Numbered from the stretch's first letter, positions 11,317 to 23,584 are shown. The stretch: 64,000 nt of DNA from Annona cherimola (GCA_030490835.1 CM059974.1:2115501-2179500), one strand, 5' to 3'. Notes: generated by a model not told the origin, from the letters alone. A program made the numbers and translations.

Positions 11317-11670
11317 TGGGAGTTGTTCCGGTGTAACACAACTGCACCAGTATAGCTGTACATTTAATCAAAAATTGGTCACACACATATTAGAATGCAA
11401 TAAAATGTTATACAATCATTTATCCATATATAAATTTTATAGCAAATTATTTAGATGTTGGAAAAATCACTTTAAAGTTGTTATTTACATCAAACTATTT
11501 TATTATGTTGAATTTGTACTATTTTCAGATGGGGCTCATATACATATCTGATTGGGATGAAAATTGGTATGGTAATAGAATATATTATTCTAAATACAAT
11601 AGGTGGAGTAGATTATGATTTGATGATCATGTGGGGCCCATTTCAGCGATGCTGCATTGAATATTTCTGA
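11317..11670 (+). mobile_element. (TA)n-associated MITE, copy B
   Basis: Full-length-looking copy between an (AT)n tract at 11298-11316 and another at about 11671-11684. It begins TTGGGAGTTGTTCCGGTG and contains ACAATCATTTATCCATATA, TTAGATGTTGGAAAAATCAC, TTTTCAGATGGGGCTC and AGATTATGATTTGATGATC. Non-coding. Confidence 0.8.
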
Positions 11671-11689
11671 TATATATATATATATCTCA

Positions 11690-13360
11690 TCTTAAAGTTT
11701 TAAAGTATCCAGTTTTATATTTATTATGCACATGATCAGATTAAAAAAGAGGCATGATTAGTTGGAAGCATTTCCAACTTATCTCAAAAGTTTAGATGCT
11801 CGATTTGTGACTAATCAATATAATTTTGTAAAATCTAAACCTTCCAACATGTAACATATCATATTTACTTGGTAAACAATAAAAAGCTCACTATTAAATA
11901 ATCATAATATTGGTATCAACTTAATAATCTGTATAAATACGGTAAAAATTTTACTTCAAGTGTGATACATCTACAAATATATTATGTTAAATGATTTTAT
12001 GTAAAAATAATTTTAAAAAAGATGGATGATTTAGATAAACATAATCACATTGATTAGGCCCACATCGAAGTGTTCCTAGTTTTAAAGTAGATCGACTGGA
12101 ACCGTTTGCCACCAGTCGTACCTCATCAAATAATTAATGGAAGACTTGCGTATGCATGTTGAGGAAGTGGGGTCCGGTTTCTTTTGTATATTCTCAGCCA
12201 TCAGCCTGACGAAATTAGTTGGCCGTGGGAAATAGGTTTTGAGATAATATTGGAGGAGCAAACGGAAAATGGACCTGCATGATCTATGCATGACGCTAGG
12301 ATTTTAACACGTGTGCCCGCCCGCTAGCTCATGCGGGCAGAACTGGCACTGGGATGAGTTGCAAATATTCCTTAAAGTGAAAATTATTCTTCTCCTCATA
12401 ACATTTGTACTTAATTTTTAATATATTTATAATATTTTAAAAAATTACTCTTATATTTACTACATTTTATTTTAAATTTTTATTATACTTATACAGTCAA
12501 AATAATTTTTTTTTTAATTAAAATAATTTAACTCTAATATGACATGTGAATCACTTGATATCATATATAACGTGTAGTCATATTCGACGATATCGCAATC
12601 TACCTTTTATGAAATCGTATACAATGGGCATGTATTTCTTTCCTTATCTTAAAATTTAGAAATGCAATGAAACTTAATTCCTGATATGATTTGAAATTGA
12701 CGGAAATTAATTAATTAATTAAGTAAGAATCTTTTAGGATAAACCTTTAATGTTTATCTCAGTCCAAATCATGTGTGGATGGAGGGGAATGCGGGCGCCG
12801 CAGTTGGATGGTGAAGTCAGAAGCGGTTTTGGAATTTGGATAGCGTGCGCTGTCGGCAAGAAGGGACGTACGGCCTCTGGACTCGATGCCTGAGCGACGC
12901 AACGTGGTCCACATATTGTCGATTTTGTTAATCAACACTTCAATATTTGGCTTAGGGCCTGTTTGAAGCCATATTCAAGAATCTGTATTTTCATTCTAAA
13001 GATAAATTTTCAATTTTTAAGACAGCTTTTTCGATTTTTAATATAAAATTTTCCATTTCTACTACACATCATTACTTTTTCATATCCAATACATATTTCA
13101 TATAAATTTCTTGTATTATTTAAAATAGGCCTTTATGGATTATGGATAAATATATAATATTATTTTCAATGCCCACACTTATGCTGGCTGAGTGTTATTT
13201 CTCCACCCTCGCTAAGCTTTTTTAATACATGCGTCATTGAAAATTGTAGGTAAGAATCTAAAAAATAGGGGCGTATATATACTGCACAAATTTCACTTAA
13301 TATAGTTATATATTTGGTTATTAGATATATTTTGGCTAAAGTTAATTATTTTTCTGATAG
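11690..13360. other. Intergenic DNA, no gene seen
   Basis: AT-rich with a GC-richer patch at about 12780-12910 and a short ATTA repeat near 12708. None of the frames looks like a gene, and no tRNA or rRNA was found. Confidence 0.5.
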
Positions 13361-13362
13361 AG

Positions 13363-13496
13363 CTACAATTAATTATTTAGTTGTAAATAATTGATTATTT
13401 TTGAGTGGTGTCATTTGTTTAGATATAATCTACAATTAATTATTTAGTTGTAAATAATTGATTACTTTTAAGTAGCGTCATTTGGTTAGATATAAT
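13363..13496 (+). repeat. 67-bp imperfect tandem duplication
   Basis: Unit 1 (13363-13429) and unit 2 (13430-13496) both start CTACAATTAATTATTTAGTT and share GTAAATAATTGATTA and GATATAATCTA. They differ at a few positions. Confidence 0.85.
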
Positions 13497-13666
13497 CTAT
13501 TTTTACATCAAATTTAATCAGGTAGGATTTAACTGCACTTAATCAAACATTGCCAAATTCAATTTTTTGCTAAAAATTTGACAACATATATTACATTTTT
13601 TTAGTGATAGAAGTTAGTCATGAAACCTCACTGGAAGAAAAATACGCATGTAGCAACATTCCAAAT

Positions 13667-14911
13667 ATATTGCTTCATCGAAAGATAGAATATATTAGTT
13701 TCTTGAAAAGGATGACCAGTCCAATGTGAGAATAGCGTATAAACTAGTTTTTGATGAAAATGAAAGCTCAAAAATAATAAATAACAATGAGGGACATCAA
13801 GAAGATGGAAAAATTCTAAAGAGGATATGAAAGTTAAAAATTCCAAAGAAAATACAACATTTTGGATAAAGGCTTTTCCTAGACTCTTCACCAACAAGAG
13901 TAAACTTAGCCAAAAGAGGAATCTAAATAAAAGTTGGTTGTCCAATATGTGGGAACAGGGAGGAGGCAAAATACATGTTTACATTTATTTTGGAAGTGTT
14001 AAATGGTGAATCGCACTTTAAAGATTCCCTTTTTCAGTTGGCTGATTACCACCCAAATTTTGAATATGAAATTAATATGAAAGCAGTTAAATTTGGATGG
14101 GGATTGTTATCCACTTGCCCTCTATATAACAAGCTATTGGAGGATATAATACATCCAAAGTTGATATGAAGAGGATAATTTTATGGAGCAAAAAATGCTT
14201 ACATCTTGATCAATTCTCAGTCCTGCTACAATTGAGAGGGTCTAGTATAGATGAGTAGTTCGTTGAGATAGGGTAAATCACAGATGGGTTTTGTTAAACT
14301 GAATCTTGATGCATCGAAGAGGGGTTTTGTTAAACTGAATCTTGATGCACACAGCAATTTAGAAAGAAAGAAAGTGATATATAGGGTTGCTATTAGAGAT
14401 TGGATAGATATAATTATGGTAGTTAGAAGATGACAATAACTGGAAATTTTAGATCCTGTGGCTAACACTATTGTTTTGGGTTGAGATGGATGATGGAGTT
14501 GAGAATAAAAATGTGGAGGTAGAATCCAATTCCAATATAGTCACAAATTGGATTTTAAATGGACAAGATATTCGATCAAGTTATGGAGTACTAATAGAGG
14601 AGATCAAAACGTTGTCCGCTCATTTCCAACACATTATCTTTTGTCATATTTTAAGGGAGGTGAATCAGGTGGGCCATTGCATTGCTAAAACAGCAATTGA
14701 ATCTAGCAGTGAGGATAGAATTTGGATGGATCGTATTCCAAGATTCATTTAGGTTTTTTTGTATGTAATGATAATCAAAAGTGTTTGAGTTAGTTTTTTG
14801 GTTTTGTTTCCACCTCTTTTCTTTTCTAATGTAATACATACAGGGAGAAAAGAGAGAGAACCAAGATCTATATTTCGTAGCTACAATATCTCAAAAAAAA
14901 TATTGCTTCAT
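13667..14911 (+). mobile_element. 5'-truncated LINE with 12-bp target-site duplication
   Basis: The direct repeat ATATTGCTTCAT is at 13667-13678 and 14900-14911. The insert between them ends in an A-run directly before the right repeat, as expected for target-primed reverse transcription. Its plus-strand frames, broken by stops and shifts, show the zinc-binding motif after the reverse transcriptase (LAKRGI, CPICGNREEAKYMF near 13910-13970) and a plant RNase H-like RVT_3 domain: GFVKLNLDA twice near 14290-14345, then NIVTNWILNGQDI and REVNQVGHCIAKTAIE at 14540-14700. It is a dead copy of the 3' end of a LINE. Confidence 0.85.
14286..14349 (+). repeat. Short duplication inside the LINE RNase H region
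   Basis: GGGTTTTGTTAAACTGAATC plus TTGATGCA occurs twice, separated by TCGAAGAG, so the peptide GFVKLNLDA is repeated. This start of the RVT_3 domain is normally single. Confidence 0.8.
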
Positions 14912-17550
14912 AATATAGGATACATGGGTGATCCACATTTAAATGTAAACTCATAATGTTGTTTCAAAATTTGATGTGTCCCACCTTAGTATCCAATCAA
15001 GATGGTATTTTATATCTCAATGAAAAAAAGTCAAGAAAATATTAGATTTCCCTGTAATGTTTCCCTATTCTTATAGAACTTTTTATGTTCTGGACACAAT
15101 ACAACACTTGTTCCATAACATATCCTCATGTCATTCTCATCCACTTAATTACAGCAAAGAGAAAACTAATAGGTAATAACTTTTTTTCAAATAATGGAAC
15201 AACAACCGATCAGCTAGGCAAGATGCATCCGGTTACAGTGCCCCATGCACCTAAAATAAAAACACGTACAAGTGATGATTAGGACCGATACAAACGGTGA
15301 CATTACAGTACAGAGGTTGTGGATTTGATCGAAGTACTCACCATAAATCCATTGAACACGGCACAACAACCACATGGATCTTCTTCCTAGCTGCGTGCAA
15401 GTGGATGCAAGATAAGGCAGGCAAGAAATTGATGTTTATCAGCTGGCTCATCAATTGCATGCAAGTGGCTCGTTGCTTGCTTGTAAAGGTGATGCATCAA
15501 GGATTCATAGGGAGCTAGCTAGCAGCTGATAGATGAGGTGGGGTCTGCTTGCAACTTGCGATTGCCATTAAGCCATTTGCAGGTGAAGGGGGCCCAAGAT
15601 GTGAAATCGCTCGCTTTCCATGTCCCCGGCAAGTGTACAGCAATAGCACAGTCCCGCTAGCTGATCATTCCATTTTGGTGCACGGATGGTCGACTTGTCT
15701 GTCCTACCAATCACAAGGTAGGAAAATCGGTTGCTGCTGCTTTAGTGCATCTAAGTAATGCCGGACAAAAAATCTCCAGTAACTTTTTGGAACGAGGCAT
15801 AAGAAGGAGGTAATTAACGATCCTGTAATTGTTAAAGATCGCAATTTATATTTATAGGAAAAAAGTCGAAATTAAAATTTCGCAACTATGAATTTGAATA
15901 TAAATTTTAATAATATTTATAGAATATTGTACCCTTTACCGAGAGAATACGAATCGGAGAACACGGTCAATTGGGATCTGAAATGCAAACATAGAAAATT
16001 TTGAGGATTAAATCAAACTAGTTTTATATTTCTTTTTGAAAAGCAAATGTTTTTCATGAAAAATTTTTTATATTTCTTTTGCATTTGAAATCCGTGTAGT
16101 TAATCTCGTGTTTAGTTTTAGAAAAAAGTTAAAATTTGATTGGTTGTAGAATAGTTTTAGCAATAATAATAGTGCGCTGTATGTAATTGACATGGAATTG
16201 TCTTTTGTCCTGCTTAAGTAATGGATATAATTATAATATTAGTCAAATTATATAGGCATATTTATAAATCTCTGTTTGTAATATTTTGAAACTTGGAAGG
16301 TAATTTATTATGCGAATACTTGAAATAAATACGCTAGTTCGCAATTATGAAAGCTATAAGCACTTGTTTTGCCAAAACCCAAATCTTAACCTACAGGTCT
16401 GAAAGGGCTGGGATTAATTTCATAGGACCGTCCATGACGCAGCCATGCCATTTTTTTTTTTTTTTTTTTTTGGTGCATGGCGTGACTTGCCCGTGTCAGC
16501 ATTCGGTGCCGACCTATTATAAAAATCATTATTCAAGTTAATGGGGTGAGTAACCCAAGCTGGCGATATTAATAGCCAACTGCCATCTAAGGATTCGTTT
16601 GATTATATTGCAAACATTTTTTTTTTATATTTATAACCAAATACCATTTAATGATCGGTTTGGTTCTATTGTAAACAATTTTTTCTCTTCTAAATAATGG
16701 TATGTATATGCATGTAGGAAAATGATTTAATATCGCCCGGGAAACAATACTTTGATGACACTCGTCAGATCTATTCATAAAAAAATTATTTTACAATTTT
16801 ATACACAAGAATTCCTTTACGTATAATAGTATATGCAACAACCGTTGCTGCGTGAATATACGTACGCAGCAGGCTGAGTAAGGGTTTTCTTATGAAAAAG
16901 GCAACCACATAGTTTTGATATCATCTGGGGCTCAAATCTGACAAATATTTCAGTTCACTTAGCTGGTGCATCATGCACATTCTTTTATCTCGTAAAATAT
17001 CATATACAGTGATCCTTTATTCATAACATCATGGGTACTAACCATTAAGGTCCGACCCGTCCTGACACTTGAAAAGATTCATTTAGTGTCGATTTGGATA
17101 ATATATTTACATAACTGAGTATAATAAAAGTGTGATGTTAGATATGATCAGGAAAACAAGTTTTTTAAATTAAATTTTTACAAAATAATGAAAATATAAA
17201 TAATATATAATAAAATCAACGTTGTTAGAAGTACTTAAATTACTATATAAATTTAGAATGTGTAAAGAATTGCTATTTAATTTTTTATTCATTCTACTTA
17301 ATTCCTTTTATCATTCTCCAAATAATATTGTTATTTTACACTAATTCTTATGCGTGGAACTCCTGCCCATCAAACTATAAAAACTCTTGGATTTTTTTTT
17401 TCTTTTTTTGTATTAGATGGTAAAAATTTCTTTTTATATTCAGAATACTTTCCCTAAACCCTAGTATACTCAAATTTCTCCTATACTTACAATGTTTCCT
17501 CCAAAAAATTTTATATAACATAAATGACAAAACAAACAAGCTGTTACTTT
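14912..17550. other. Intergenic DNA, no gene seen
   Basis: It includes a GC-richer patch at 15200-15760 with three short adjoining plus-strand frames (15085-15282, 15297-15518, 15549-15758), none recognisable, and a 20-plus T-run at about 16451-16471. No conserved domain, tRNA or terminal repeats were found. Confidence 0.45.
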
Positions 17551-17569
17551 ATCTAGTGAAAGTTTATTT

Positions 17570-18960
17570 AGATTTTCTTTTCTTTTTTTTAATGAAAACA
17601 ACCTCCATTTCAAAACTCCGATCAAGAAACAACTAGTTTACAATATAATTTGGTGTAACGTTTCACTAGTACATATTCAATGCTCCTACTGAACAGGCAA
17701 ACTATGCTAAATTAGGGACCAGAAAGTTCCCATTTGGCAAAACATGGGTAAAAGATATACTTTCGAATTTTGTTGTCGTGATTCAGATCTCTTGGGTCAA
17801 AGTTCCCACTAAGAAATTTACTAAGCAATTGCTATTCAAGAAGTTTATAAGTATGTGAGAATCACTCTCTAGCTCTAGCAACCTGATCTTCATTTCCTTC
17901 CCTTACTTGATCCCCATTAGCAATGCAAAGGCCTCCATACTTAAACATCAATAGTTCCATTCATTCTTTGGCATTTTCCAGTCATAAAGCATCCCTTTGA
18001 GTCTTTTAGGATTGCGCAATATCTCTACAATTCCTAGCAATGAGTCTTCTCCTATCCACGTTGATCTTCAAAGGCCCATTTCTTGAATTTACCCATCTAG
18101 TTGCTAGTTATTGTTTAGCCAATATGAATTTGCTAAGTGATCTGCTTTCTTATAGTAATCTTAAAAATTCCTGTACCAGTCTTCCACTTCATCAAACCGG
18201 GATATAGTTCCTTTCTTTCTTAACTGGTTTGTTAGTTGCCAAATTCTCCAACATAGCAAAGGAATCTAACCAAGTCATCTCTGTTTTCTATAGCTGCTGG
18301 CTACCTCAAGATACTTGTAATAGCATTTCTAGGCATCTAGATGTTGTGGTCTTTAATTTGTCTCTTCCTCACCCAGGCACAATCTCCTCACAAAAATAAA
18401 AAAGTGAACTGAATTTTTTGCATACTTCTTGCAAAAATTGCACTAATTTTCTACTATTATGCTCTTTTTATTAAGATTCTCCTTTGTTTGCAGCACCTTT
18501 AGAGTTAGTGTTCACTTGAAAATTAGAATTTTGTTGGGAAATTTGCCCTCCACGGCTCTTTCAATAAAAAATTGTTTGAAGCACCACTTCGATCAATCAT
18601 CCCTTGACTGGTCTCTGCTGAGCCCATTGAAATTCTACTTTAATATCTTCTAAGTTGATTTGATGTTGAATTCTTCATTGGCCTCTCTTTTCCAATACAT
18701 TTTGTCCTCCACTTGGCAAGATGGGACGAGAATCTTATTGATCACCCTCTACCCTTGTTCACCTACCATTTTATTTATCCTATCCATGTCCCATATTCGA
18801 GATGGTCAATTAATAAAAAATCTTTCATCAATGCATCTTCTTGAACATGTGCAAGCGGAGGACCATTCTTATATATCCGCAATTTGCCTAGAAAAAAATA
18901 TATCTTCCATCCATTCCAAATTTTCCAGCTACTGCCATTTTGGATCACCTCTCTAGTCGG
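17570..18960 (-). mobile_element. Antisense LINE relic (zinc-binding and RNase H-like parts)
   Basis: Read on the minus strand through many stops and shifts, 18960-18450 resembles the region after a plant LINE reverse transcriptase (WDMDRINKMV, then DKMYWKREANEEFNIKS, the usual D-x-L-x-W-x4-G-x-F-x-V/I-K-S pattern). The part near 18060-17880 resembles an RVT_3 domain (ILKDSKGCF-like, then KYGGLCIAN). T-runs at 17391-17410 and 17577-17590 may be its poly(A). Heavily decayed; boundaries uncertain. Confidence 0.55.
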
Positions 18961-19430
18961 AATACGCTTTCAAATGTAAGAATTCTTGTTTCTTTCTACT
19001 AGTTCCCATCTTATTCCATTGGGAAAACATTTTGGGCTCATTTACATTTTCTTAAATGAAATGGTTTGGTGCTAATGTACATTTTTTGATATCGTAAATT
19101 GTAAATTGATGACATCAAATAACCCAGGTAACTCTTAGAGTTGAATAGTTTCAATTTAAAAATTTAGATAGCTAAAAGTCTTTTCAATGGATATATAACG
19201 ACAATTGTAACTTCGTTGACAGTGGGTGTGATAGAAGTAATTTTTTATGAAAAGTTAAGCATGTGTTAGGAGTTAAGGGCAAACGTTATAATTGAAATTC
19301 TCCCAACTAGATAATAATGCATCACTAGCCAAGTGAGCGTAGGTTACAGATTGCTTAATCGGTCCAAACTCATGCTTTTTACGTAACTCCACTTTCAGTG
19401 CACCGAACTTTTCCTCATTTCAAGCTTCTG
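18961..19430. other. Intergenic DNA, no gene seen
   Basis: AT-rich upstream flank of the ERF gene with no convincing ORF or repeat. Confidence 0.5.
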
Positions 19431-19439
19431 TAACAATCA

Positions 19440-19595
19440 TTACAACTTTTGGAGAGAATGGGTAAGGCAACGGCCGCCTTAGTTAACACAAGCTCCCTGC
19501 ATCGAGGTTCGACGCCCAACGCCCATACAAATTCAAAAATAAAAATCCAACTTAGCATTGTCCAGAATACCTTCCATTACCATTAAAAAAAAAAA
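19440..19595 (+). repeat. SINE-like fragment
   Basis: GGGTAAGGCAACGGCCGCC, an A-box-like head, precedes a B-box-like GAGGTTCGACGCCC near 19505, and an A-run follows at 19585-19597. No target-site duplication was seen. Confidence 0.4.
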
Positions 19596-19897
19596 AAGTG
19601 TATTCTAGGCAATTTCTCACATTCAGAAAGCACCGAGAAACTCGAACACGTATTTATATCCAATTAATTTTTAATAAGTTATAATTTTAAATTTTACAAT
19701 CCTTTTCAAAATTAAAATAGTTTGAACGGTTTGGATTTTAGAGGAAGTAAAGAGAACGAAGTGAACTTGCGTGCTATGCACTGAGGGAATACCCTTTAGC
19801 TAGTTGCATGCGAGCAGCGAAAGCGACAGATGCGACTTCGTTCGTCCAGCTGCGAACCTCGGTCGAAAGTCGCTACTACGGCACCAATTCCTCGCCC

Positions 19898-19904
19898 TTA
19901 TATA
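19898..19904 (+). promoter_or_regulatory. Probable TATA box of the ERF gene
   Basis: TTATATA in an otherwise GC-rich stretch, 92 bp before the ERF start codon. The spacing leaves a short, CT-rich 5'UTR of about 60-65 bp. Confidence 0.6.
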
Positions 19905-19995
19905 CCCGCCCGCACTCCCATTTCTACTCATTCCACGCCCCTTTCCTTTCCTCAGCTGTTCAGTATTCGTTCCTCCTCTTCTTCTCCTGCCGCCA

Positions 19996-20811
19996 ATGGC
20001 ATTTGAAGATGAAATTTCAGCCCTCCATCTCATTAGTCAGCATCTCCTCGACGACACCTCCTTCCAAGAACTCCTCCAAAACCCAATCATTTCCTCTCCC
20101 GATTTCCGACCCTTCCAATCGCCGATTTTGAAACCCAAGCCCGAGCCTGTCACCGTTTCTGATGCCGATTTCGAGCAGCTGATTTTCCCCGCCGTCGCCG
20201 ACTTTGGAAACAGCCCACTGTCGCCGCAGAAGAAGAAGCCGAGCTCCGGGTCGCCTCGCCGGCCGGCGCTGAAGATCACTCCGCCTCCCAAAGGCGAGCC
20301 ACTCTCCCGCGACCTGCATACGGACTCCGGCGAGAAGAGGCACTACAGGGGCGTGCGGCAGCGGCCGTGGGGAAAATTCGCGGCGGAGATACGCGACCCT
20401 GCCCGGCGGGGTTCTAGGGTCTGGCTTGGGACTTTCGAGGCCGCGATCGAGGCCGCCAGAGCCTACGACCGAGCCGCGTTCGAGATGCGCGGCAGCAAAG
20501 CTATCCTCAACTTCCCGCTCGAGGCAGGCCGGTGGTACGACCGCGCCCCGGCTGAGGAATCCGTCAGCCGGAAAAGGCGTCGGGAGGATGAATTGGGCGA
20601 AGCGGTGGCGGAAAAGAAGGTGGTGAAGGAGGAGGTGGTGGAAGTGGGGGAGCAGGCGGCGGAATCGGAAGGGGCGAAAGCTTGGGGGAATATTCCATTA
20701 ACGCCGTCGTGCTGGAAGGACGTGGAACTGACGGGGGTATTTAATGTCCCGCCGCTGTCACCGTTATCCCCGCTTCCGGGTCTGGGTTGTCCGCAGCTCG
20801 CGGTCACCTGA
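19996..20811 (+). CDS. AP2/ERF transcription factor, group IX-like
   Basis: Intronless, 271 aa. The single AP2/ERF DNA-binding domain spans about residues 117-174: [18 protein letters not shown], the [14 protein letters not shown] segment and AILNFP at the end. The Ala and Asp that separate ERF from DREB types are present in KFAAEIRD, so GCC-box binding is expected. The N-terminus ([14 protein letters not shown]) resembles the acidic/hydrophobic motif of ethylene-response factors. A basic RKRRRE (about 192-197) follows the domain as a likely nuclear signal. The C-terminus has PLTPSCW and [17 protein letters not shown], like the Ser-Pro rich ends of ERF1/ERF2/ERF5 relatives, where MAP kinases can phosphorylate. 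The start at 19996 (CCAATGG context) gives the canonical family length; the in-frame upstream extension reads through the TATA box. GC content is well above the flanks, normal for these genes. Confidence 0.93.
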   Translation: MAFEDEISALHLISQHLLDDTSFQELLQNPIISSPDFRPFQSPILKPKPEPVTVSDADFEQLIFPAVADFGNSPLSPQKKKPSSGSPRRPALKITPPPKGEPLSRDLHTDSGEKRHYRGVRQRPWGKFAAEIRDPARRGSRVWLGTFEAAIEAARAYDRAAFEMRGSKAILNFPLEAGRWYDRAPAEESVSRKRRREDELGEAVAEKKVVKEEVVEVGEQAAESEGAKAWGNIPLTPSCWKDVELTGVFNVPPLSPLSPLPGLGCPQLAVT

Positions 20812-21094
20812 GCTAGCTGCCGCAGCGAGCGTGTGAAGAACTGGCACGTGTGTGAAGTCAATTAAGGTTGTTGTACATATATACGGGAGTATGATCCATG
20901 CGGTGTGTGCGTCTGGTTTATTTATTTATTTATTCTTTTTTTTTTTTGGAGGTTTATCTGAAGCTTTCCTACTTTGGGATAATGTTTTGTGAATTGGAAA
21001 AAATGATTATGAGGTATATTAATTAGATTTTATATTTTTATGAAAATTAAGAATTTTCAGAGATGGGTTGACCACCCTTGCCCCGGTTCAGAGA
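20812..21094 (+). other. Probable ERF 3'UTR and flank
   Basis: It contains TTTATTTATTTATTTATTC near 20918 and a T-run at 20936-20948. AU-rich repeats of this kind are common in short-lived mRNAs, though their effect here is only a guess. Confidence 0.4.
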
Positions 21095-21403
21095 TCTAAT
21101 TGCCAAACGAGCGGCACTTGTTTTGTCATACATGCGTAAATAAGATTTCTGTTAGTGCGTCTTGCGGGTTTTGAACCTCATTGTGGGGGTTACAAACCAA
21201 AATTCTGTAGGCGGCAGCTATTTTATTGTGCGGTGTGGTAGTATTATGTGGTGATATTATTTTTCCTTGTTCGCGAAAGCATTTGCAACTGTCTATCATT
21301 TGAGATATTTGGGAAATTGTTGTTAAAAAATTATAAAAATATCTCAAATCTTACTTATAATATCAATTGAGATGATTATAATATATGAGTGCCCAAAAAA
21401 AAA
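21095..21403 (+). mobile_element. SINE copy (3'-tail family)
   Basis: A B-box-like GGGTTTTGAACCTC lies near 21167. The 3' end TATCAATTGAGATGATTATAATATATGAGTGCCC followed by an A-run matches the tail of the better-preserved SINE at 23284-23567. The 5' end is approximate. Confidence 0.6.
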
Positions 21404-21404
21404 T

Positions 21405-22640
21405 CTAATTCATATATAATTTTATTAAAATTTTCAAAAATAGAATAACAAGGATTGCAAACTTGGACTGAGATTTTTTTTCAGTTGATGGAATCCTCAA
21501 GAAAAATCCATCAACATTGATGGCAGTTGATCAACTACGGAAAAATGGTGAATTTCAGACTTTGTAGCAATGAAATCAAATCAACGCTTACCAATAGAAA
21601 AAATCAATATTTAGATTTTGTTTATAAGCTTTACAATGCAAACAAAAAGTTATTTTTCTTGCATAAATAAGATTAGGTTTTTTTTTTAAATATACCCAAT
21701 ATGTTTGAACTCAAATCCTACATATCTCCATCCTAATCAAAAAATTTTTTTTTTTTATATATCTCTATGATATTTTCAAGATCCCAAATATATTTATTAT
21801 GTTTGCATGTAGTCCTAAAAATGCTTATCTTGAGATGAGTACTGGTTAGATTTTCAAAAATGCACAAAATGCCCTTAGTGTTAATTGAGTCAAGGCACCT
21901 TAATTAATCTACTTTCTCTTCGTTTCATTTTACCTAACGATTCCACTTTTTTATAATCTTAAATTATTTTATTTCGGATATTATCTTTTTTTTTTTTTTT
22001 ATCTCTGATCCAACATTAGATATCATTCCACCACTCGCATGTGACATTTTGTTCTCATTTTGATATTTTGTCTGGTGATATATTAATGAAAAAAAAAAAT
22101 CTTATTTTAAAGTTTGATGTGGACCTTCCTGTAGCGAGCCCAATGATGTGCCAGCCCACTTAATAAAATCTTAAATAGAGGCTAAAAAGCCTTTGTTTAG
22201 ATAGAATGAAAATACAGACATAAATAAGTAGAAGTAATTACGAAAGAAATGGATGTGCAGAATTTTTGAAGCGGCGAGGAAAAATAACAATTTGTAAAAG
22301 AGAAATTCGAGAACAAAAGGCTAGAAATGAAGAAGTATGCTCAGAGACGGAGTCGTGTGAATAGCCATCGCGTGGGCCATTGTAATTTGATGTTCGAGAG
22401 TCGAGAACATAAACAAACAACCAAAGCCAAGGCTCGCCCGAAGCCCATCCCATCCCTTTCCCAGCGTTACGTTGCAAGTTGCAACCTCACTTAATAGTTG
22501 TACGGGCCGTTTATCGGAAAAACCAAAAAAAAAAAAAAAAAAAAAAAAAGAAAGAAAAAGAAAGAAAAGAAAAGTTGTATGGGCTTGTAACCTATTGGAT
22601 TACACTTTCTCAAATTAGCTGCCAACAGGGTATGTCTGCG
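21405..22640. other. Intergenic DNA, no gene seen
   Basis: It includes sequence like one arm of the foldback MITEs (about 21690-21840, ATATACCCAATATGTTTG) and a long A-run at 22526-22549. The 79-codon minus-strand frame at 22238-22477 is not recognisable. Confidence 0.45.
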
Positions 22641-22915
22641 AAGTAATAAAATTTTTAGATAAAATTTTTTTAGTATAACTATTTTTGAATTAATAGAAAA
22701 TGATGTGAAATAATTACAAGGATAATAATAATAAAGAATAAAGAAAATAAATTTAAAGTAGACATATTAGCTGTATGAGTAGTTGTATAGAAATGATTGA
22801 TAAATAAGGTAATTGTACGGAAAAATGTGAAAAATAATTTAAAATTATGTTAATTATGAAGAGTAAAAAATTTTAAATTGAAAAAATTTTAGTTTGAAAT
22901 TTTTTTTATAAAAAA
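22640..22915. mobile_element. Tourist-like MITE, degenerate
   Basis: The interior matches the element at 53358 (GAAAATGATGTGAAATAA, TAGACATATTAGCTGTATGAG, AGTTGTATAGAAATGATTGA, GTACGGAAAAATGTGAAAA). Terminal repeats are worn. Confidence 0.6.
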
Positions 22916-23266
22916 ACGTGCTCTGTAATAAGTGAAGTTAAAAATATGTTTCAAATTAAAATAAATAAATCAAATGGATTAAAAATTGCTAAACTCCGTC
23001 TGATAATTAAAGATATAATACTAATTACTAAAAAATGAGCAAAAGAATTTGAAATTTTTTCTTATCGTAAAGACTATTGTACGAAATATAATTTGCTTTG
23101 ATTTCATTACTTGTTCCAAAATATTAAAATCAATCACAATAACATAAACAGACAATTATGCACACAAGATGTAAAAATTTATATGAAATTTTTTTAATGA
23201 GGAACAAACAATGGAAAGAATACAGATTCACCATAATAAAAAGGCTATAAAGATATAATTCAGAAT

Positions 23267-23584
23267 AACTAACATTCATTCTCGTAGTGGTAACCTCGTT
23301 TCGTCTAGGATGTAGCGACGGAGGTTCGAATATTCACCACAGCAGAAAATGGTAATTGTTTCAGTATTTCTGTATCTTCAAATGTTTCCATGGGAGTGTC
23401 CACTGGTTGAGATGTTAGGAGTTAGTATAGCAAAAATTAAGAAGTTAGTATAGCAAAAATTAAGATTGTTGTAGAATGATGTTTGAATATTATAAGAATG
23501 TCTTAAGGTCTTATTGTAACACCAATTGAGATGATGTAATATAATATATGAATACCTATAAAAAAAGAACTAACATTCATTCTC
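23267..23584 (+). mobile_element. Full-length tRNA-derived SINE with 17-bp duplication
   Basis: AACTAACATTCATTCTC flanks the insert at 23267-23283 and 23568-23584. The insert starts GTAGTGGTAACCTCG (A-box-like), has a B-box-like GGAGGTTCGAATATTC, and ends in an A-run before the right repeat. Its 3' part contains CACCAATTGAGATGATGTAA, shared with copies at 21095 and 26052. An internal 22-bp direct repeat (AGTTAGTATAGCAAAAATTA) lies at about 23414-23463. Confidence 0.9.

Noticed and set aside
19804..19995. In-frame 64-codon extension upstream of the ERF start.
   Set aside because: It runs across the TATA box and CT-rich leader, has no AP2-family counterpart, and the ATG at 19996 gives the normal family length.
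22526..22549. Long A-run as a possible retrotransposon tail.
   Set aside because: No coding relic upstream and no flanking duplication found; simple-sequence slippage is enough.
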